From: Tragulus kanchil | Taxonomy: Eukaryota; Chordata; Mammalia; Artiodactyla; Tragulidae | Reading direction: 5' to 3' | NCBI GenBank assembly: GCA_022376925.1 | Contig: JAIOJX010000004.1 | Coordinates: forward strand, 127,001,123-127,065,122 | Length of the DNA: 64,000 nucleotides | In this document: piece after piece, positions 48,537 to 61,084 of the stretch | Layout: each line of letters starts with the position of its first letter | Position numbering within the stretch: the stretch's first letter is position 1 | Translations under genes and position numbers: made by a program | The notes under the pieces: model-generated | What the model saw: the letters and a program-made list of their open reading frames with translations, nothing else | The model's database searches: none | What the model was told of the DNA's origin: nothing

Positions 48537-50823
48537 ACTGCATATGAGTATGTGTGCAACCTAGCTTTCTGTTGAAGATAAGGGATATGACAGCTGAGCT
48601 TTATTTTCTTTATCATTAAAATGAGTTGCCTTCAAACTAAAAGATGAAGTTATTAAAATAACCTTCTCAGCGCTACTGCTTCAGAAAGGTATCTGCTCCA
48701 GGAATATAATGCTCAATCAACGCAGTGACTAAGCTGATACTGGAACATGGTCTTGTTCTCATTGTTTGTGGTCTTTAGGCAAGCTGAAATCTAGAGATGA
48801 ATATATTTGGGCTGAAAAGGAGAGGACCATCTTTCTTACATACTGTGAATCTATTAAATGAGGGTCAATCAAGAAAAGGTACGGGCACACAGATGTTAAG
48901 TCTTAGGGCACCACTTGAATCTCCTCTGGGCAGAGCAGTTGAGTCCTCCTGAAATCTAGCATGAATCCATGCCCAAAGAACTGGAAAGTGAAGAATAACT
49001 TCATTACCGGATCCCTGTCGGGTGCAGCTGCCCTCCTTGTTCTGTTAATAAACATTTCACCCAAATGACCTCACTTTTTTTTTTCCTATTTTAAATGTCC
49101 TACGGAGGAGCCTGTTGTAATCTTTCAGACTATGTAATGCAGATGCTAACATGCTTTTTGTTATCTTTTAGTGCAGCAGACATAAGCCAAATGTGTGTGA
49201 ACAATTGTCAGAGGGTTCACATAGTTCTGTGAAGAATGCTGAACCAGTCTGACTTTGGGACTTTTAATCCAGATGGGAACCATGTAACTTAACTGGTAAA
49301 CCAGAGGATCAGAAGTTAGAATGGTACACATAGTAGGTGCTCAAATCACCCTTAAAGGAAAATATCAGCTTTACTACATCAGTGTGGAGTGGTGGTGGTG
49401 TTATTTTTTAGGTTCTGTTTTGGGGTTTCTTTTCATAACCTTTGCCTCTGAAGTCAGACATCTTAAATAAAATCCTGGTTTCAAAGTAAAAATCAAATAT
49501 GTAACTGATAGAACAAGCTCTTCTGGCCATAGGTGGTTGACAATAGGAGATTTAATATCGATTTCTGTCTGGACCAATGTTCAGCTATAGCTGAGGCTTT
49601 TCAGAAGCATCCGTGTACTTGAATTCAAATGATAATTTTATTCAATGTCCAACCTGTCTTCTGGAGGATATAAGTTGGTAACTTGATTTGACTGCATATG
49701 AGTATGTGTGCAACCTAGCTTTCTGTTGAAGATAAGGGATATGACAGCTGAGCTTTATTTTCTTTATCATTAAAATGAGTTGCCTTCAAACTAAAAGATG
49801 AAGTTATTAAAATAACCTTCTCAGCGCTACTGCTTCAGAAAGGTATCTGCTCCAGGAATATAATGCTCAATCAACGCAGTGACTAAGCTGATACTGGAAC
49901 ATGGTCTTGTTCTCATTGTTTGTGGTCTTTAGGCAAGCTGAAATCTAGAGATGAATATATTTGGGCTGAAAAGGAGAGGACCATCTTTCTTACATACTGT
50001 GAATCTATTAAATGAGGGTCAATCAAGAAAAGGTACGGGCACACAGATGTTAAGTCTTAGGGCACCACTTGAATCTCCTCTGGGCAGAGCAGTTGAGTCC
50101 TCCTGAAATCTAGCATGAATCCATGCCCAAAGAACTGGAAAGTGAAGAATAACTTCATTACCGGATCCCTGTCGGGTGCAGCTGCCCTCCTTGTTCTGTT
50201 AATAAACATTTCACCCAAATGACCTCACTTTTTTCCTATTTTAAATGTCCTACGGAGGAGCCTGTTGTAATCTTTCAGACTATGTAATGCAGATGCTAAC
50301 ATGCTTTTTGTTATCTTTTAGTGCAGCAGACATAAGCCAAATGTGTGTGAACAATTGTCAGAGGGTTCACATAGTTCTGTGAAGAATGCTGAACCAGTCT
50401 GACTTTGGGACTTTTAATCCAGATGGGAACCATGTAACTTAACTGGTAAACCAGAGGATCAGAAGTTAGAATGGTACACATAGTAGGTGCTCAAATCACC
50501 CTTAAAGGAAAATATCAGCTTTACTACATCAGTGTGGAGTGGTGGTGGTGTTATTTTTTAGGTTCTGTTTTGGGGTTTCTTTTCATAACCTTTGCCTCTG
50601 AAGTCAGACATCTTAAATAAAATCCTGGTTTCAAAGTAAAAATCAAATATGTAACTGATAGAACAAGCTCTTCTGGCCATAGGTGGTTGACAATAGGGAG
50701 ATTTAATATCGATTTCTGTCTGGACCAATGTTCAGCTATAGCTGAGGCTTTTCAGAAGCATCCGTGTACTTGAATTCAAATGATAATTTTATTCAATGTC
50801 CAACCTGTCTTCTGGAGGATATA
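48537..50823. repeat. Tandem pair 19, period 1150-1154 bp
   Basis: 48537-49672 recurs at 49691-50823, with filler 49673-49690. The T-run after 'cctcac' is longer at 49075 than at 50228, which accounts for the change in period. Confidence 0.95.
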
Positions 50824-52884
50824 TTGACGCATAGATATTTGCTTAGCTGCCTGATAACTTGTTCTTGGGATTCTTGATTTGTCAGCTTGTCTAAAGTTTC
50901 TATGGGTTGTAACTGAAAGTTGGATGAAAGTATTTACCTAACACCAGCCAGGGAACATACAAGTGTCAGCGATTGCTGTCTACAAGAAATTTAGAGAAAA
51001 CAAAAACTACTCAGCTAGCATGTGGTTTTATCATGATTAAGTGATACAGAGCAGAGTTCAGAGAAAGAAAAGGACTCTGGTGTGCTGATGGACATGGCCT
51101 TTAAAGAAATAGTGGAAGTTACATCAGCAAAGGTAGGAAGAAAATGCATTCTAGGCAGAAGCTCATAAGTATATTATGTAGATGTATGCCCATAGAGTAC
51201 TGACAGGACCGTTTGACCAAGAAAAGGCACAAGTGGTAGAGAGATCAAGGGTGACACATTTGTAAAGGAGAGCTGGATTGCCCTGAGCTTTGAATACCAT
51301 GGCAAGAACTTAGATATTATCTGCTAAGCAGTAGATCTCTTTATTAAATCAGGAGAATGTAATGCTGACTCAGACCAACTAACTGGAAGGATGAGTTTAA
51401 ATGGCAGATTGTTTAAGAAGTTGAAGAGAAACCTATTTTTCATGAAAAATCAGAAAAATAAATATTTTAGTATTAAGGAACAAATGACAAATGGCAACTG
51501 TGTATTACGTCTAGTATGTTTAGTACACTGCTCTTTACCAGACCATGTGCATGCTAGAAAAGTAGGAACAATGTTCCTCTGACCTCAAAATTCCATTGAG
51601 TTAGGGGAAGAGTTAATGGCAACCCACTCCTCATATAGTTGTGTGTGCAACTGTATTACAGGTAAAGATTTGCCTGGAGAATCCCACGGACAGAGGAACC
51701 TAGCAGACTATGGTTCACATCGTCACAAAAACTGGACATGACTTAATGACTAAACCACCACCATAGTCCTCAGATTCTCAAGGATAGTACAAACTATTTT
51801 CTAAAAAAAAGGGGGGCTATAGCTGAGGCTTTTCAGAAGCATCCGTGTACTTGAATTCAAATGATAATTTTATTCAATGTCCAACCTGTCTTCTGGAGGA
51901 TATATTGACGATAGATATTTGCTTAGCTGCCTGATAACTTGTTCTTGGGATTCTTGATTTGTCAGCTTGTCTAAAGTTTCTATGGGTTGTAACTGAAAGT
52001 TGGATGAAAGTATTTACCTAACACCAGCCAGGGAACATACAAGTGTCAGCGATTGCTGTCTACAAGAAATTTAGAGAAAACAAAAACTACTCAGCTAGCA
52101 TGTGGTTTTATCATGATTAAGTGATACAGAGCAGAGTTCAGAGAAAGAAAAGGACTCTGGTGTGCTGATGGACATGGCCTTTAAAGAAATAGTGGAAGTT
52201 ACATCAGCAAAGGTAGGAAGAAAAATGCATTCTAGGCAGAAGCTCATAAGTATATTATGTAGATGTATGCCCATAGAGTACTGACAGGACCGTTTGACCA
52301 AGAAAAGGCACAAGTGGTAGAGAGATCAAGGGTGACACATTTGTAAAGGAGAGCTGGATTGCCCTGAGCTTTGAATACCATGGCAAGAACTTAGATATTA
52401 TCTGCTAAGCAGTAGATCTCTTTATTAAATCAGGAGAATGTAATGCTGACTCAGACCAACTAACTGGAAGGATGAGTTTAAATGGCAGATTGTTTAAGAA
52501 GTTGAAGAGAAACCTATTTTTCATGAAAAATCAGAAAAATAAATATTTTAGTATTAAGGAACAAATGACAAATGGCAACTGTGTATTACGTCTAGTATGT
52601 TTAGTACACTGCTCTTTACCAGACCATGTGCATGCTAGAAAAGTAGGAACAATGTTCCTCTGACCTCAAAATTCCATTGAGTTAGGGGAAGAGTTAATGG
52701 CAACCCACTCCTCATATAGTTGTGTGTGCAACTGTATTACAGGTAAAGATTTGCCTGGAGAATCCCACGGACAGAGGAACCTAGCAGACTATGGTTCACA
52801 TCGTCACAAAAACTGGACATGACTTAATGACTAAACCACCACCATAGTCCTCAGATTCTCAAGGATAGTACAAACTATTTTCTA
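50735..52884. repeat. Tandem pair 20, period 1081 bp
   Basis: 50735-51803 recurs at 51816-52884. The 12-base filler is only A followed by G. The first 90 bp overlap pair 19, giving three copies of 'gctatagctgaggctttt' (49581, 50735, 51816). Confidence 0.96.
51614..51755 (+). mobile_element. Bov-tA SINE tail with a foreign 30-bp insert
   Basis: 'aatggcaacccactcc' is normal, but the usual seven bases before 'ttgcctggagaatcccac' are replaced by about 38 bases. Of these, 51639-51672 match 54937-54970 at all but one position. The tail ends 'ggacatgacttaatgacta'. Second copy 52695-52836. Confidence 0.85.
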
Positions 52885-53234
52885 TTTTGCCCTTTAAGGA
52901 TACTTATAAGTAGCTGATATTTGGCCTGACCTAAAAGTGACCCTGTTGTCCTCTTAGAAAAATCTAGTAATTACGAGTGCTACAGACAATTTTTGACTCT
53001 AGAATATAGAAGTTTGTGTCATCTCTGAATTGTTTGTGCTCCTGAAGTGACAAAACTCCTGTCAAAGGAGCATAGTGTTTCTTTTCCTATGTTTATTCAG
53101 AACTCTGATTTTAGATAACTTTGCAGGAGATATTATTGACATTCCTTAATAACCTATCACAAGATTTTTTTCTTCCTACTGGCTCTGTCCCAGAGATGCA
53201 ATATTGTCTTCTAGATCGCAATATTGTTATAGTG
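52885..53234. other. Non-coding stretch
   Basis: Nothing supported. Confidence 0.4.
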
Positions 53235-53248
53235 AAAAATACACGTCA

Positions 53249-53545
53249 GGGCTTCCCTGGTGGTCCAGTGGGTAAGGACACTGCCTTGCAGTGCAAGAGG
53301 CAATGGTTCGATCTCTGGCCTGGGAAGATCCCACATGCTGTGGAGCGGCTGGACCCATGTGTCCAATTACCGAATTGGAGCCCTGGAGCACATGTGCCCA
53401 GAGCTGGTGCTCTGCGACAAGAGGCCGCCTTGATGGGAGGCCCACATGGGCCAAAGAACAAAGATGGATGAAAATAGACAAATGAAAGACCAATAGAAGT
53501 GGCCCGCCCACCCCTCTCCGTCCGCACCTTTACCTCCCCCCTCAA
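53249..53545 (+). mobile_element. tRNA-Glu-derived SINE, plus strand, with target-site duplication
   Basis: 'ggcttccctggtggtccagt', 'ggttcgatctctggcctggg', 'cacatgtgcccagagctggt' and 'gacaaatgaaagaccaatag'. Flanks 'aaaaatacacgtca' (53235-53248) and 'aaaaatacaagtca' (53546-53559) differ at one base. Its right target site overlaps the edge of the neighbouring Bov-tA. Confidence 0.95.
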
Positions 53546-53553
53546 AAAAATAC

Positions 53554-53690
53554 AAGTCACTCAGTGGTGTCCAACTCTTTGCAACCCCATGGACAGTAGC
53601 CATTCCCTTCTCCCAGGGATCTTCCCAGGTTTCCTGCATTGCAGGCAAATTCTTTACCATCTGAACCACCAAGGAAGCCCAGTATCATTA
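53554..53690 (-). mobile_element. Bov-tA SINE, minus strand, internally deleted
   Basis: 'agtcactcagtggtgtccaa', 'ctctttgcaaccccatgg', 'ggtttcctgcattgcaggca' and 'ctgaaccaccaaggaagccc', with the middle of the tail missing. Confidence 0.9.
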
Positions 53691-54471
53691 TACGATATTC
53701 CCAAATATTCATTGTAAATGCCCCCATCTAATTAATGTTTTAAATAAATGTCATCATTTTAAAACTGTGTATTAAAAGAGAATAATTACACCCTTAGACA
53801 AAATTTTCATCTTTCCATGGTTGATATTAAAAGGAGAGCAATTTATAGAATTCCTTGAAATAGTCTAATTCTACCTTCTCTTACTACACTGTATTAATAG
53901 CAGTGAAACTTTCAACCCTAATTGGAAACATTTCCACTAAAATACTCAGCACCAGTTGTGACTTACTTGCTTGTTCTCTCTCCCCTCCTATATTGTAAAG
54001 CCCTTTGAGAGTAGATACCATATCTATTTTTCTCATAGTATGTATAGCATAATCAGTGCTTAGTACATAGTTGGTGTTCAATAAACATTAATCAGATCAT
54101 CAAGTGAATGAGTGAGTCAAGCTACTCTCATCTGCAGCATAAACTGAAATTTATTAGACAGTGAACAGAATGGAAAGCTTCAGCTTGCCATATCTATAGT
54201 ATAAGCCAAACAGTTTGGAGTCTTTTTTTTAACTTTAAGGTTACTTATAATGAGCTGTATCCCAAGGTTCATCTAGGTTATGTCTGCTCAGGGCGTGAGA
54301 AAGGCCAACAAGCTGTTGCTGAAATTCTCCAGATGTAGTCTTTTCAAGTCCTTGGTTTATCTTCTATGCCTGGAGTGTTCACCATGCTGCTCCATTTGTC
54401 TGACTTTGAACACAGTCACTGGCTGATAATAATCGTGGTGGTGAATAGTCTCCAATCTGATAACTTCATCC
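53691..54471. other. Non-coding stretch containing an L2 3' end
   Basis: Apart from the L2 piece at about 53995-54112, nothing recognisable. Confidence 0.5.
53995..54112 (+). mobile_element. L2 LINE 3' end
   Basis: 'ctttgagagtagataccata', 'agtgcttagtacatagttgg' and 'tgttcaataaacattaatca' follow the L2 3' consensus in order. Confidence 0.75.
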
Positions 54472-54485
54472 AAGGACAACTTCTT

Positions 54486-54757
54486 TTTTTGTGTGTGTGA
54501 ACTTTTATTTTACTTTTAACTTTTACAGAGTTTTGTTGTTTACAGATATGTACGTTCCCAGATTAGTCATATGCATATCCTCCCCATCCCACCCCTCCAG
54601 ACCGTCACACAGCACCCCTGCAGGATCCTCTTTTCTCACAGAGCAATGACTGTAACTATTTTCTTCACATATGATAGTAGAGGCCTTCATGCTACTTCCT
54701 TTACGCCTCCCACCCACTGTTCATTCCCCATAATGTCCACATGTCTACTGTCCATGC
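54486..54757 (-). mobile_element. Retroposon, minus strand, with target-site duplication
   Basis: T-rich head with TG repeats, then 'cagagttttgttgtttacag' and 'cacccctgcaggatcc', the reverse of 28093-28238 but about 270 bp long. Flanks 'aaggacaacttctt' (54472-54485) and 'aagaacaacttctt' (54758-54771) differ at one base. Probably a 5'-truncated L1-type 3' end. Confidence 0.85.
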
Positions 54758-54984
54758 AAGAACAACTTCTTATTCTCCTCCTGCTTCTCCTTTTAAAAGC
54801 ATCCACCAAACTACTTACGAAAGAACTAATAAAAATTGAGAAAATAGGTGAAACCTTTGGCTCAGTACTGGATGATTAAGGTTATCCCTTTCACAACACA
54901 ATTTCTGCTCCAATCAAAGAAAGCTGATTTTTTAATTTGTGTGTGCAACTATATTACAGGTAAAGATTTGAAATCCATTAGGTT

Positions 54985-55254
54985 TTGTGGGGAGTGGTGG
55001 CCTCTTTTTCATTGATTTTTAATTTATTTTTCATCCATCTTTATTCTTTGGCCTGTGTGGGCCTCCAATTGCAATGGCCTCTCTCGTTGCAGAGCACTGG
55101 CTCTGGACACATGCACTCCAGAACACTGGCTGGTAATTGGACACACTGGTCCAGCCGCTTCGCAGCACATGGGATTTTCCAGGACCAGGGATCAAACCAG
55201 CGCCCCTTGCACTGCAAGGTGGATTCTTTACCCACTGGACCACCAAGGAAGCCC
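54985..55254 (-). mobile_element. tRNA-Glu-derived SINE, minus strand, with target-site duplication
   Basis: 'ttctttggcctgtgtgggcc', 'agagcactggctctggacac' and 'cactggaccaccaaggaagc'. Flanks 'tccattaggtt' at 54974-54984 and 55255-55265 are identical. Confidence 0.94.
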
Positions 55255-55265
55255 TCCATTAGGTT

Positions 55266-56990
55266 CTTTAAATGCTTGAAATTAGATTGTTAGTTTGTTC
55301 CTGTCTACAGAGACCCCACTGGATCTAAGAAAGCCAGTCTGGAAATTGGCAGTAGACCATACCCCGACCAGCTTTAAAAATCCTAGCATGGGTTTGATAA
55401 ACCCATGTGAGCCCTTGTGAGCATTTGATTCAAAACTTACTGTCATTGTTTTAACATATATCAGGAGCTTTTCTCAACAGTTTTGGATATGTAAGCATCA
55501 GTTAATGAAGTCTAAGATGATAGCATGGAAAACTCACTGTGGGCAGTGTTCTACATGCTTCTAGAAATGTTTAAGTTCAATTTGTAGGTTCTTTAAACTT
55601 TTGAGTTTAATTTCATGTGACTGATCCTAGAGTAGCTTCATGATTCTGTCTTTAGCCTAAGTTAAGACTATCGTTTTGCCTACATTTAAAATACTGCTAC
55701 CTAACAAATAAGCATGTCTCTAAGGAATTTAATGTTAAAAACACAAAAGGGCTCAAGTCACCCTAATATCACTATAATAAACCTGTTAGAAGCAGAAATC
55801 TGTCTCTTATTCTACTGCCACCCTTGTTAGCCAGTGCTTCCTTGGTACTGATCCTTCTAGTCTTTTAGTAGTTTTATAGAGAAACATCAATACGATGGGA
55901 AAACAGTACCTGTTCTGCTTTAAACGAGGAACTATAATGGGAGGACTGCTTTAGTCCACAGCTGCCTTCTACAAAAGATGTTCCTTTAGCTGCTCAAATT
56001 TCAGATATCGTTTTACTTATGTAAATTTTTATAAAACTGACATGAGAATTCTTTTAGGGTCTTAGAATGAAAGTTGTAATATGTATTGGCCTTTTTTTTT
56101 TTTTAAAGCCATCTTTAGAACATGTTGTTTATTTGAAGTTTGAGGATCACCAAGCATCATAGCTTGGTAAGAAGCGATAACCTTGAATCTGACATTTGAG
56201 ATGGTTAGACCTTGACCTTTCTGATAAAAGGCTTTGTTTCCAAAAGATTAGCCATGTAATTAAATGACAGTACCTGGCAGTGTTGAATCACTCAAAATGG
56301 CAAGTTCATGCAACTTTCCTACTACAAAGCTATCTGCCTTTTTGAGGCCATGGCTCCACACCCAGATCTGTCACCACCCTGACCTCCACACCATTGCTCA
56401 AAACCTCCAAGTCTTCTCAGTGCTGTCTCACCCTAATCCAGTCTGCCCCCCTTTTCAACCTTTTCCCATAGTATAACCCAGAACGGGGTCAGTGTTCTAG
56501 CCAAGATGACATGAATATGCTTCCTTTTCTCACTGCTATCACTTCCTCTTTCCCAAATGTCTTTTCTGGCTAACATCTGTTCCACCTATCAAAGAACTAC
56601 ATTAATGCTCTCCTTTTGCCTGATTTATTTAAAAACAAAGGAATTAAAAAGTATAGATATTAGACTCGTGTGACTTTCAGGGAACTGATTAGCCTCTGGA
56701 CTTCAGCGTCCACTCTGGTCAAATAGAGATGACAATGCTTTCTTCTAGGACAAAATGAGAGTTACATAGACTCACATTTGGTATGTAATAAATATTCAAT
56801 GAATTTGACATTTAAAAATATGGTATTCCTTCTGTGTTTCTAAAAAACCTATTTAAACTATCCCCAATCCTGTACTCCCAACCTACTTTACTCTGCTGTC
56901 TTTTTCCAGAGCACCTGTAACTTTCTCAAAGACTGTAATCCATTTATGGGTTTCCTGTGCTAGAGTGTAAATCCTATAAGGTAAAAAAGG
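55266..56990. other. Long non-coding stretch
   Basis: Single-copy AT-rich DNA. The frame at 56264-56476 (70 codons) has no domain or splice context. No supported gene. Confidence 0.5.
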
Positions 56991-57024
56991 AATGAATTTG
57001 AGTCAGTTCTAATGAGGTAGATGA

Positions 57025-57475
57025 GCCTAGAACCTATTATACAGAGTGAGGTAAGTCAGAAAGAGAAAAACAAACATTGCATATTAATGCATATACATAG
57101 AGAATTTAGAAAGATAGTACTGATGAACTAATCAGAATGGCAGTGGAGACCTAGACATAGAAAACAGTCTTGTATACACAGTGGGTAAAGGAGAGAGTGG
57201 GATGAATTGAGAAAGCAGCATTGAAATACATACATTATCATATGGAAGATAGATAGCCAGTGGGAATTTGCTATATGACTCAGGAAGCTCAACCCACTGC
57301 TCTGTGACAATCTATAGGAGTGGGATGGGATTGGAGGTGAGAGGGAGGTTCAGGAAGGAGGGGACATATGCATACCTATGACTGACTCATGTTGATGCAT
57401 GGCGGAAACCAACATAATGTTGTAAAACAATTACCCTCCAATTAAAAATAAATAGATTTTTTAAATAAGCAATTA
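57025..57475 (+). mobile_element. L1 LINE 3' end
   Basis: 'gaggtaagtcagaaagagaa', 'gggaatttgctatatgactc', 'gactcatgttgatgcatggc' and 'ccaattaaaaataaataga' are in consensus order for artiodactyl L1. 5'-truncated. Confidence 0.92.
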
Positions 57476-57504
57476 AATAGTCCCTCTAAAGGAATAGATC
57501 TTTA

Positions 57505-57585
57505 TTTTGCTCACTGATATATCCCAAGCATTAGAAGAGTATCTGGCACATAGTAGGAATGTAGATTTGTTACATGAATTAACTT
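57505..57585 (+). mobile_element. L2 LINE 3' end (probable)
   Basis: 'gatatatcccaagcattaga' and 'tctggcacatagtaggaatg' resemble the L2 3' end. Confidence 0.6.
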
Positions 57586-58084
57586 GCTGGCACTGATCAC
57601 TGGCATTCAGGGATTAGCTTTGTGTTCAGGGTCTAAGTCATAGTGGCTTTGAGCAGGGATCAATCACTAGATCCTTATGCTCTCAGCAACAGCAAAAAAA
57701 AAAAAAAGTAGCTGCCTATATTCGAAGGCCTTTTAAATTTTCTAGTAGCAAGGCTTCAGAGTAAAACCTAGGGTAGCCAATGATGTACCGTCTGTGGAGT
57801 CACACTGACTCAGCACAGTGCTCTTAAGGGTCAGCATGGATGGCATTTGACTCTTAGGGGAATTTCTTGGAGATTCAAATGTTGAATGAAACTTCAGTTA
57901 GAGAACCTCAACTCTAGAGAGAATGATGTTGAGAAAGACATTTTATTCACATCCTACTTGTGATAATTAGTCCTAAAAGTAAAACTTTTTTTCTTAACAG
58001 TGACTATGAAAACATTTTAGTGTTGTTTCTTTCACTGTTTTATTTGGCGAAATTCATTGTTCACATACTGCTGTACATCCTGGC

Positions 58085-58225
58085 TTTTAAAGAGATTACA
58101 ACTATATTGCAAGCTATTATATATAAAACAGATAAATAGTAAGGTCCTATTAGAGAGCACAGGGAACTATATTCAATATCCTGTAATTATCCATAATGGA
58201 AAAGAAAAAAATTAAAACTATGAAT
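58085..58225 (+). mobile_element. L1 LINE 3' end, short
   Basis: 'aaggtcctattagagagcac', 'agggaactatattcaatatc' and 'ctgtaattatccataatgga' then an A-rich tail. Confidence 0.85.
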
Positions 58226-58387
58226 ATATTTCTAATTCAAGTTTTACTGCAGTAGAAGACATCATTGGATTATAGAAAAGCTTGATCATTGTTTTTTTGT
58301 TTTTTGATTTTTTTTAATCTTGTCTTAGCTGTCTTGTGTGCAGTATTGAGTCTTTTTAATAAAGATTGGATTAGGAACTTAATAGTG

Positions 58388-60566
58388 GCCTTCAAAAGCT
58401 TGTCTTTGCACAGGGCTAGAGTTCAGCTAAGGAAACAAACGATCTAATTGCATTCTCTCATGCTAAAAATGCCTACATAATAAGACTGAAAAATAGCAGA
58501 TGCCACTGTGGAGTGACTCTGAAACTTCAAGGACCAACTCAAGTTCCTTTTATTTAATGACCATATGTAATAAGGATCATAAAGAGAAGCTACAAATGGA
58601 GTCCCTATTCAATTGTTTCCATCCATTCATTTTTTCCTTAAGTATTTAAATATTAGTTACTTAACAGACACAAAATTTTGCCACAAATCATTAATGATTC
58701 GGATATCAGATGAGATTGCTCCAAATGCTAATGAAATTACTTGGTTAAATAGTGCATATTTTATCAATCAAGAAAATTTCCTTCACAGTGAATCATTGAT
58801 GTTGACAGTCCTGCATAGACTAATCAGAAATCTTTTTTGTAGTTGAGTATAAATGTGACATTTCATAATGGCCCAGGTGGTTTCTATAGAAGACTAGCAA
58901 AGTGGCCGGTGATAAGGAACCATGTCTACTAGTTCACCTTCAGCTAAATCTGTAGACCTATGTGGCACCCCTGTGATTTGTCATCATAAGAAGGGAATGA
59001 GGGCTTCCCTGGTAGCTCAGTGGTGAAGAGTTCACCTGCCAATGCAGGAGACACGGGTTTGATCCCTGATCTGGGAAGATCCCACACACTGCGAAGCAAT
59101 TAAGCCCGTGAGTCACAACTATTGAGCCTGTGCTCTAGAGCTTCAGAATCACAACTATTGAGCCCATGTGCTGCAACTACTGAAGCCCATGTGCCCTAGA
59201 GCCCAAGTTCCACACAAGAGAAGTCACCACAACAAGAAGCCTGCTCAGCTCACTGGAGAGTAGCCCACATTCCTGCAACTAGAGAAGAGCATGCGGCAGC
59301 AGTGAAAACCTAGAATAGCCAAAAATAAATAAATAATTTTTTAAAAAGGCAATGAAACCCAATAGGGATGGTGTACATGCAACACGTCTGCGTGGAGGAA
59401 CGATTCACGTCTCATCCACTGATTCTGCAAGCATCCCGATAGTAAATTAGATTTTTGGCCAATTACTTGCCCAAGCCTTCAAAAGCTTGTCTTTGCACAG
59501 GGCTAGAGTTCAGCTAAGGAAACAAACGATCTAATTGCATTCTCTCATGCTAAAAATGCCTACATAATAAGACTGAAAAATAGCAGATGCCACTGTGGAG
59601 TGACTCTGAAACTTCAAGGACCAACTCAAGTTCCTTTTATTTAATGACCATATGTAATAAGGATCATAAAGAGAAGCTACAAATGGAGTCCCTATTCAAT
59701 TGTTTCCATCCATTCATTTTTTCCTTAAGTATTTAAATATTAGTTACTTAACAGACACAAAATTTTGCCACAAATCATTAATGATTCGGATATCAGATGA
59801 GATTGCTCCAAATGCTAATGAAATTACTTGGTTAAATAGTGCATATTTTATCAATCAAGAAAATTTCCTTCACAGTGAATCATTGATGTTGACAGTCCTG
59901 CATAGACTAATCAGAAATCTTTTTTGTAGTTGAGTATAAATGTGACATTTCATAATGGCCCAGGTGGTTTCTATAGAAGACTAGCAAAGTGGCCGGTGAT
60001 AAGGAACCATGTCTACTAGTTCACCTTCAGCTAAATCTGTAGACCTATGTGGCACCCCTGTGATTTGTCATCATAAGAAGGGAATGAGGGCTTCCCTGGT
60101 AGCTCAGTGGTGAAGAGTTCACCTGCCAATGCAGGAGACACGGGTTTGATCCCTGATCTGGGAAGATCCCACACACTGCGAAGCAATTAAGCCCGTGAGT
60201 CACAACTATTGAGCCTGTGCTCTAGAGCTTCAGAATCACAACTATTGAGCCCATGTGCTGCAACTACTGAAGCCCATGTGCCCTAGAGCCCAAGTTCCAC
60301 ACAAGAGAAGTCACCACAACAAGAAGCCTGCTCAGCTCACTGGAGAGTAGCCCACATTCCCTGCAACTAGAGAAGAGCATGCGGCAGCAGTGAAAACCTA
60401 GAATAGCCAAAAATAAATAAATAATTTTTTTTAAAAAAGGCAATGAAACCCAATAGGGATGGTGTACATGCAACAGGTCTGGGAGAAGGAAGGATTCTCG
60501 TCTCATCCTCTGATTCTGCGAAAGCATCCCGATAGTAAATTAGATTTTTTGGCCAATTACTTGCCC
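58388..60566. repeat. Tandem pair 21, period 1087-1094 bp
   Basis: 58388-59472 recurs at 59475-60566. Copies are near-identical until the last 90 bp, where A (59385-59440) and B (60473-60530) differ at many bases. The join uses 'aagcctt', which also follows B. Confidence 0.95.
59001..59345 (+). mobile_element. tRNA-Glu-derived SINE, plus strand, full length
   Basis: 'ggcttccctggtagctcagt', 'gggtttgatccctgatctgg', repeated 'attgagcc' body motifs and an (AAAT)n tail. Flanks 'aagggaatga' (58991) and 'aaggcaatga' (59346) differ at one base. Second copy 60088-60437. Confidence 0.94.
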
Positions 60567-61084
60567 TAAAACCAAGCCTTGACTGTGAGATGATACATGG
60601 TGACTATGAGTTCTAGGCAGGTTATAGATAATTACTTGTCACAAAGGAAAAATAGTCAACACAATTTCTTTTTTTAAAAAAATTATATTGAAGTATACTT
60701 GATTTAAAATGTTAATTGCTTACAATTTTTAGCCTTAGCTCTGAGAACTAGAAAACAGACATACTTCAGAAATGTTTAACACAACTGTTAAACTGTGTAG
60801 TACTCTCACTATTAAGTCAAATTCATTTAACTGGAAAGGAGTAGAGGGTTACCTAGCATTAGATTCATGCTAACCCTATCTGTAGCTGGAGATGAATAAC
60901 ACATTTTAAAAGACACAGATATAGATCTAATAAACAAGCCTTTATACTCTGGAAAGCCAGAAAAACTATATAGATTGTCCTAGTATATAAATATATCATT
61001 TCAAATATATTAAGCTCTTTGGGAGATAGCAATTCCTTTGCCTCTATATGAATTGATGGTTTATTTCATTAATGCATTTATCAC
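60567..61084. other. Non-coding stretch
   Basis: AT-rich; nothing supported. Confidence 0.4.

Noticed and set aside
48210..48564. Overlapping frames of 83-113 codons, with similar ones at 53121-53560 and 54985-55293
   Set aside because: All lie within tRNA-Glu-derived SINEs; their likeness to one another reflects the repeat family.
51120..51170. Possible small exon ('gacatggcctttaaagaaat' before a 'gtaggaag' donor-like site)
   Set aside because: No convincing 3' splice site upstream and the flanks resemble an old interspersed repeat.
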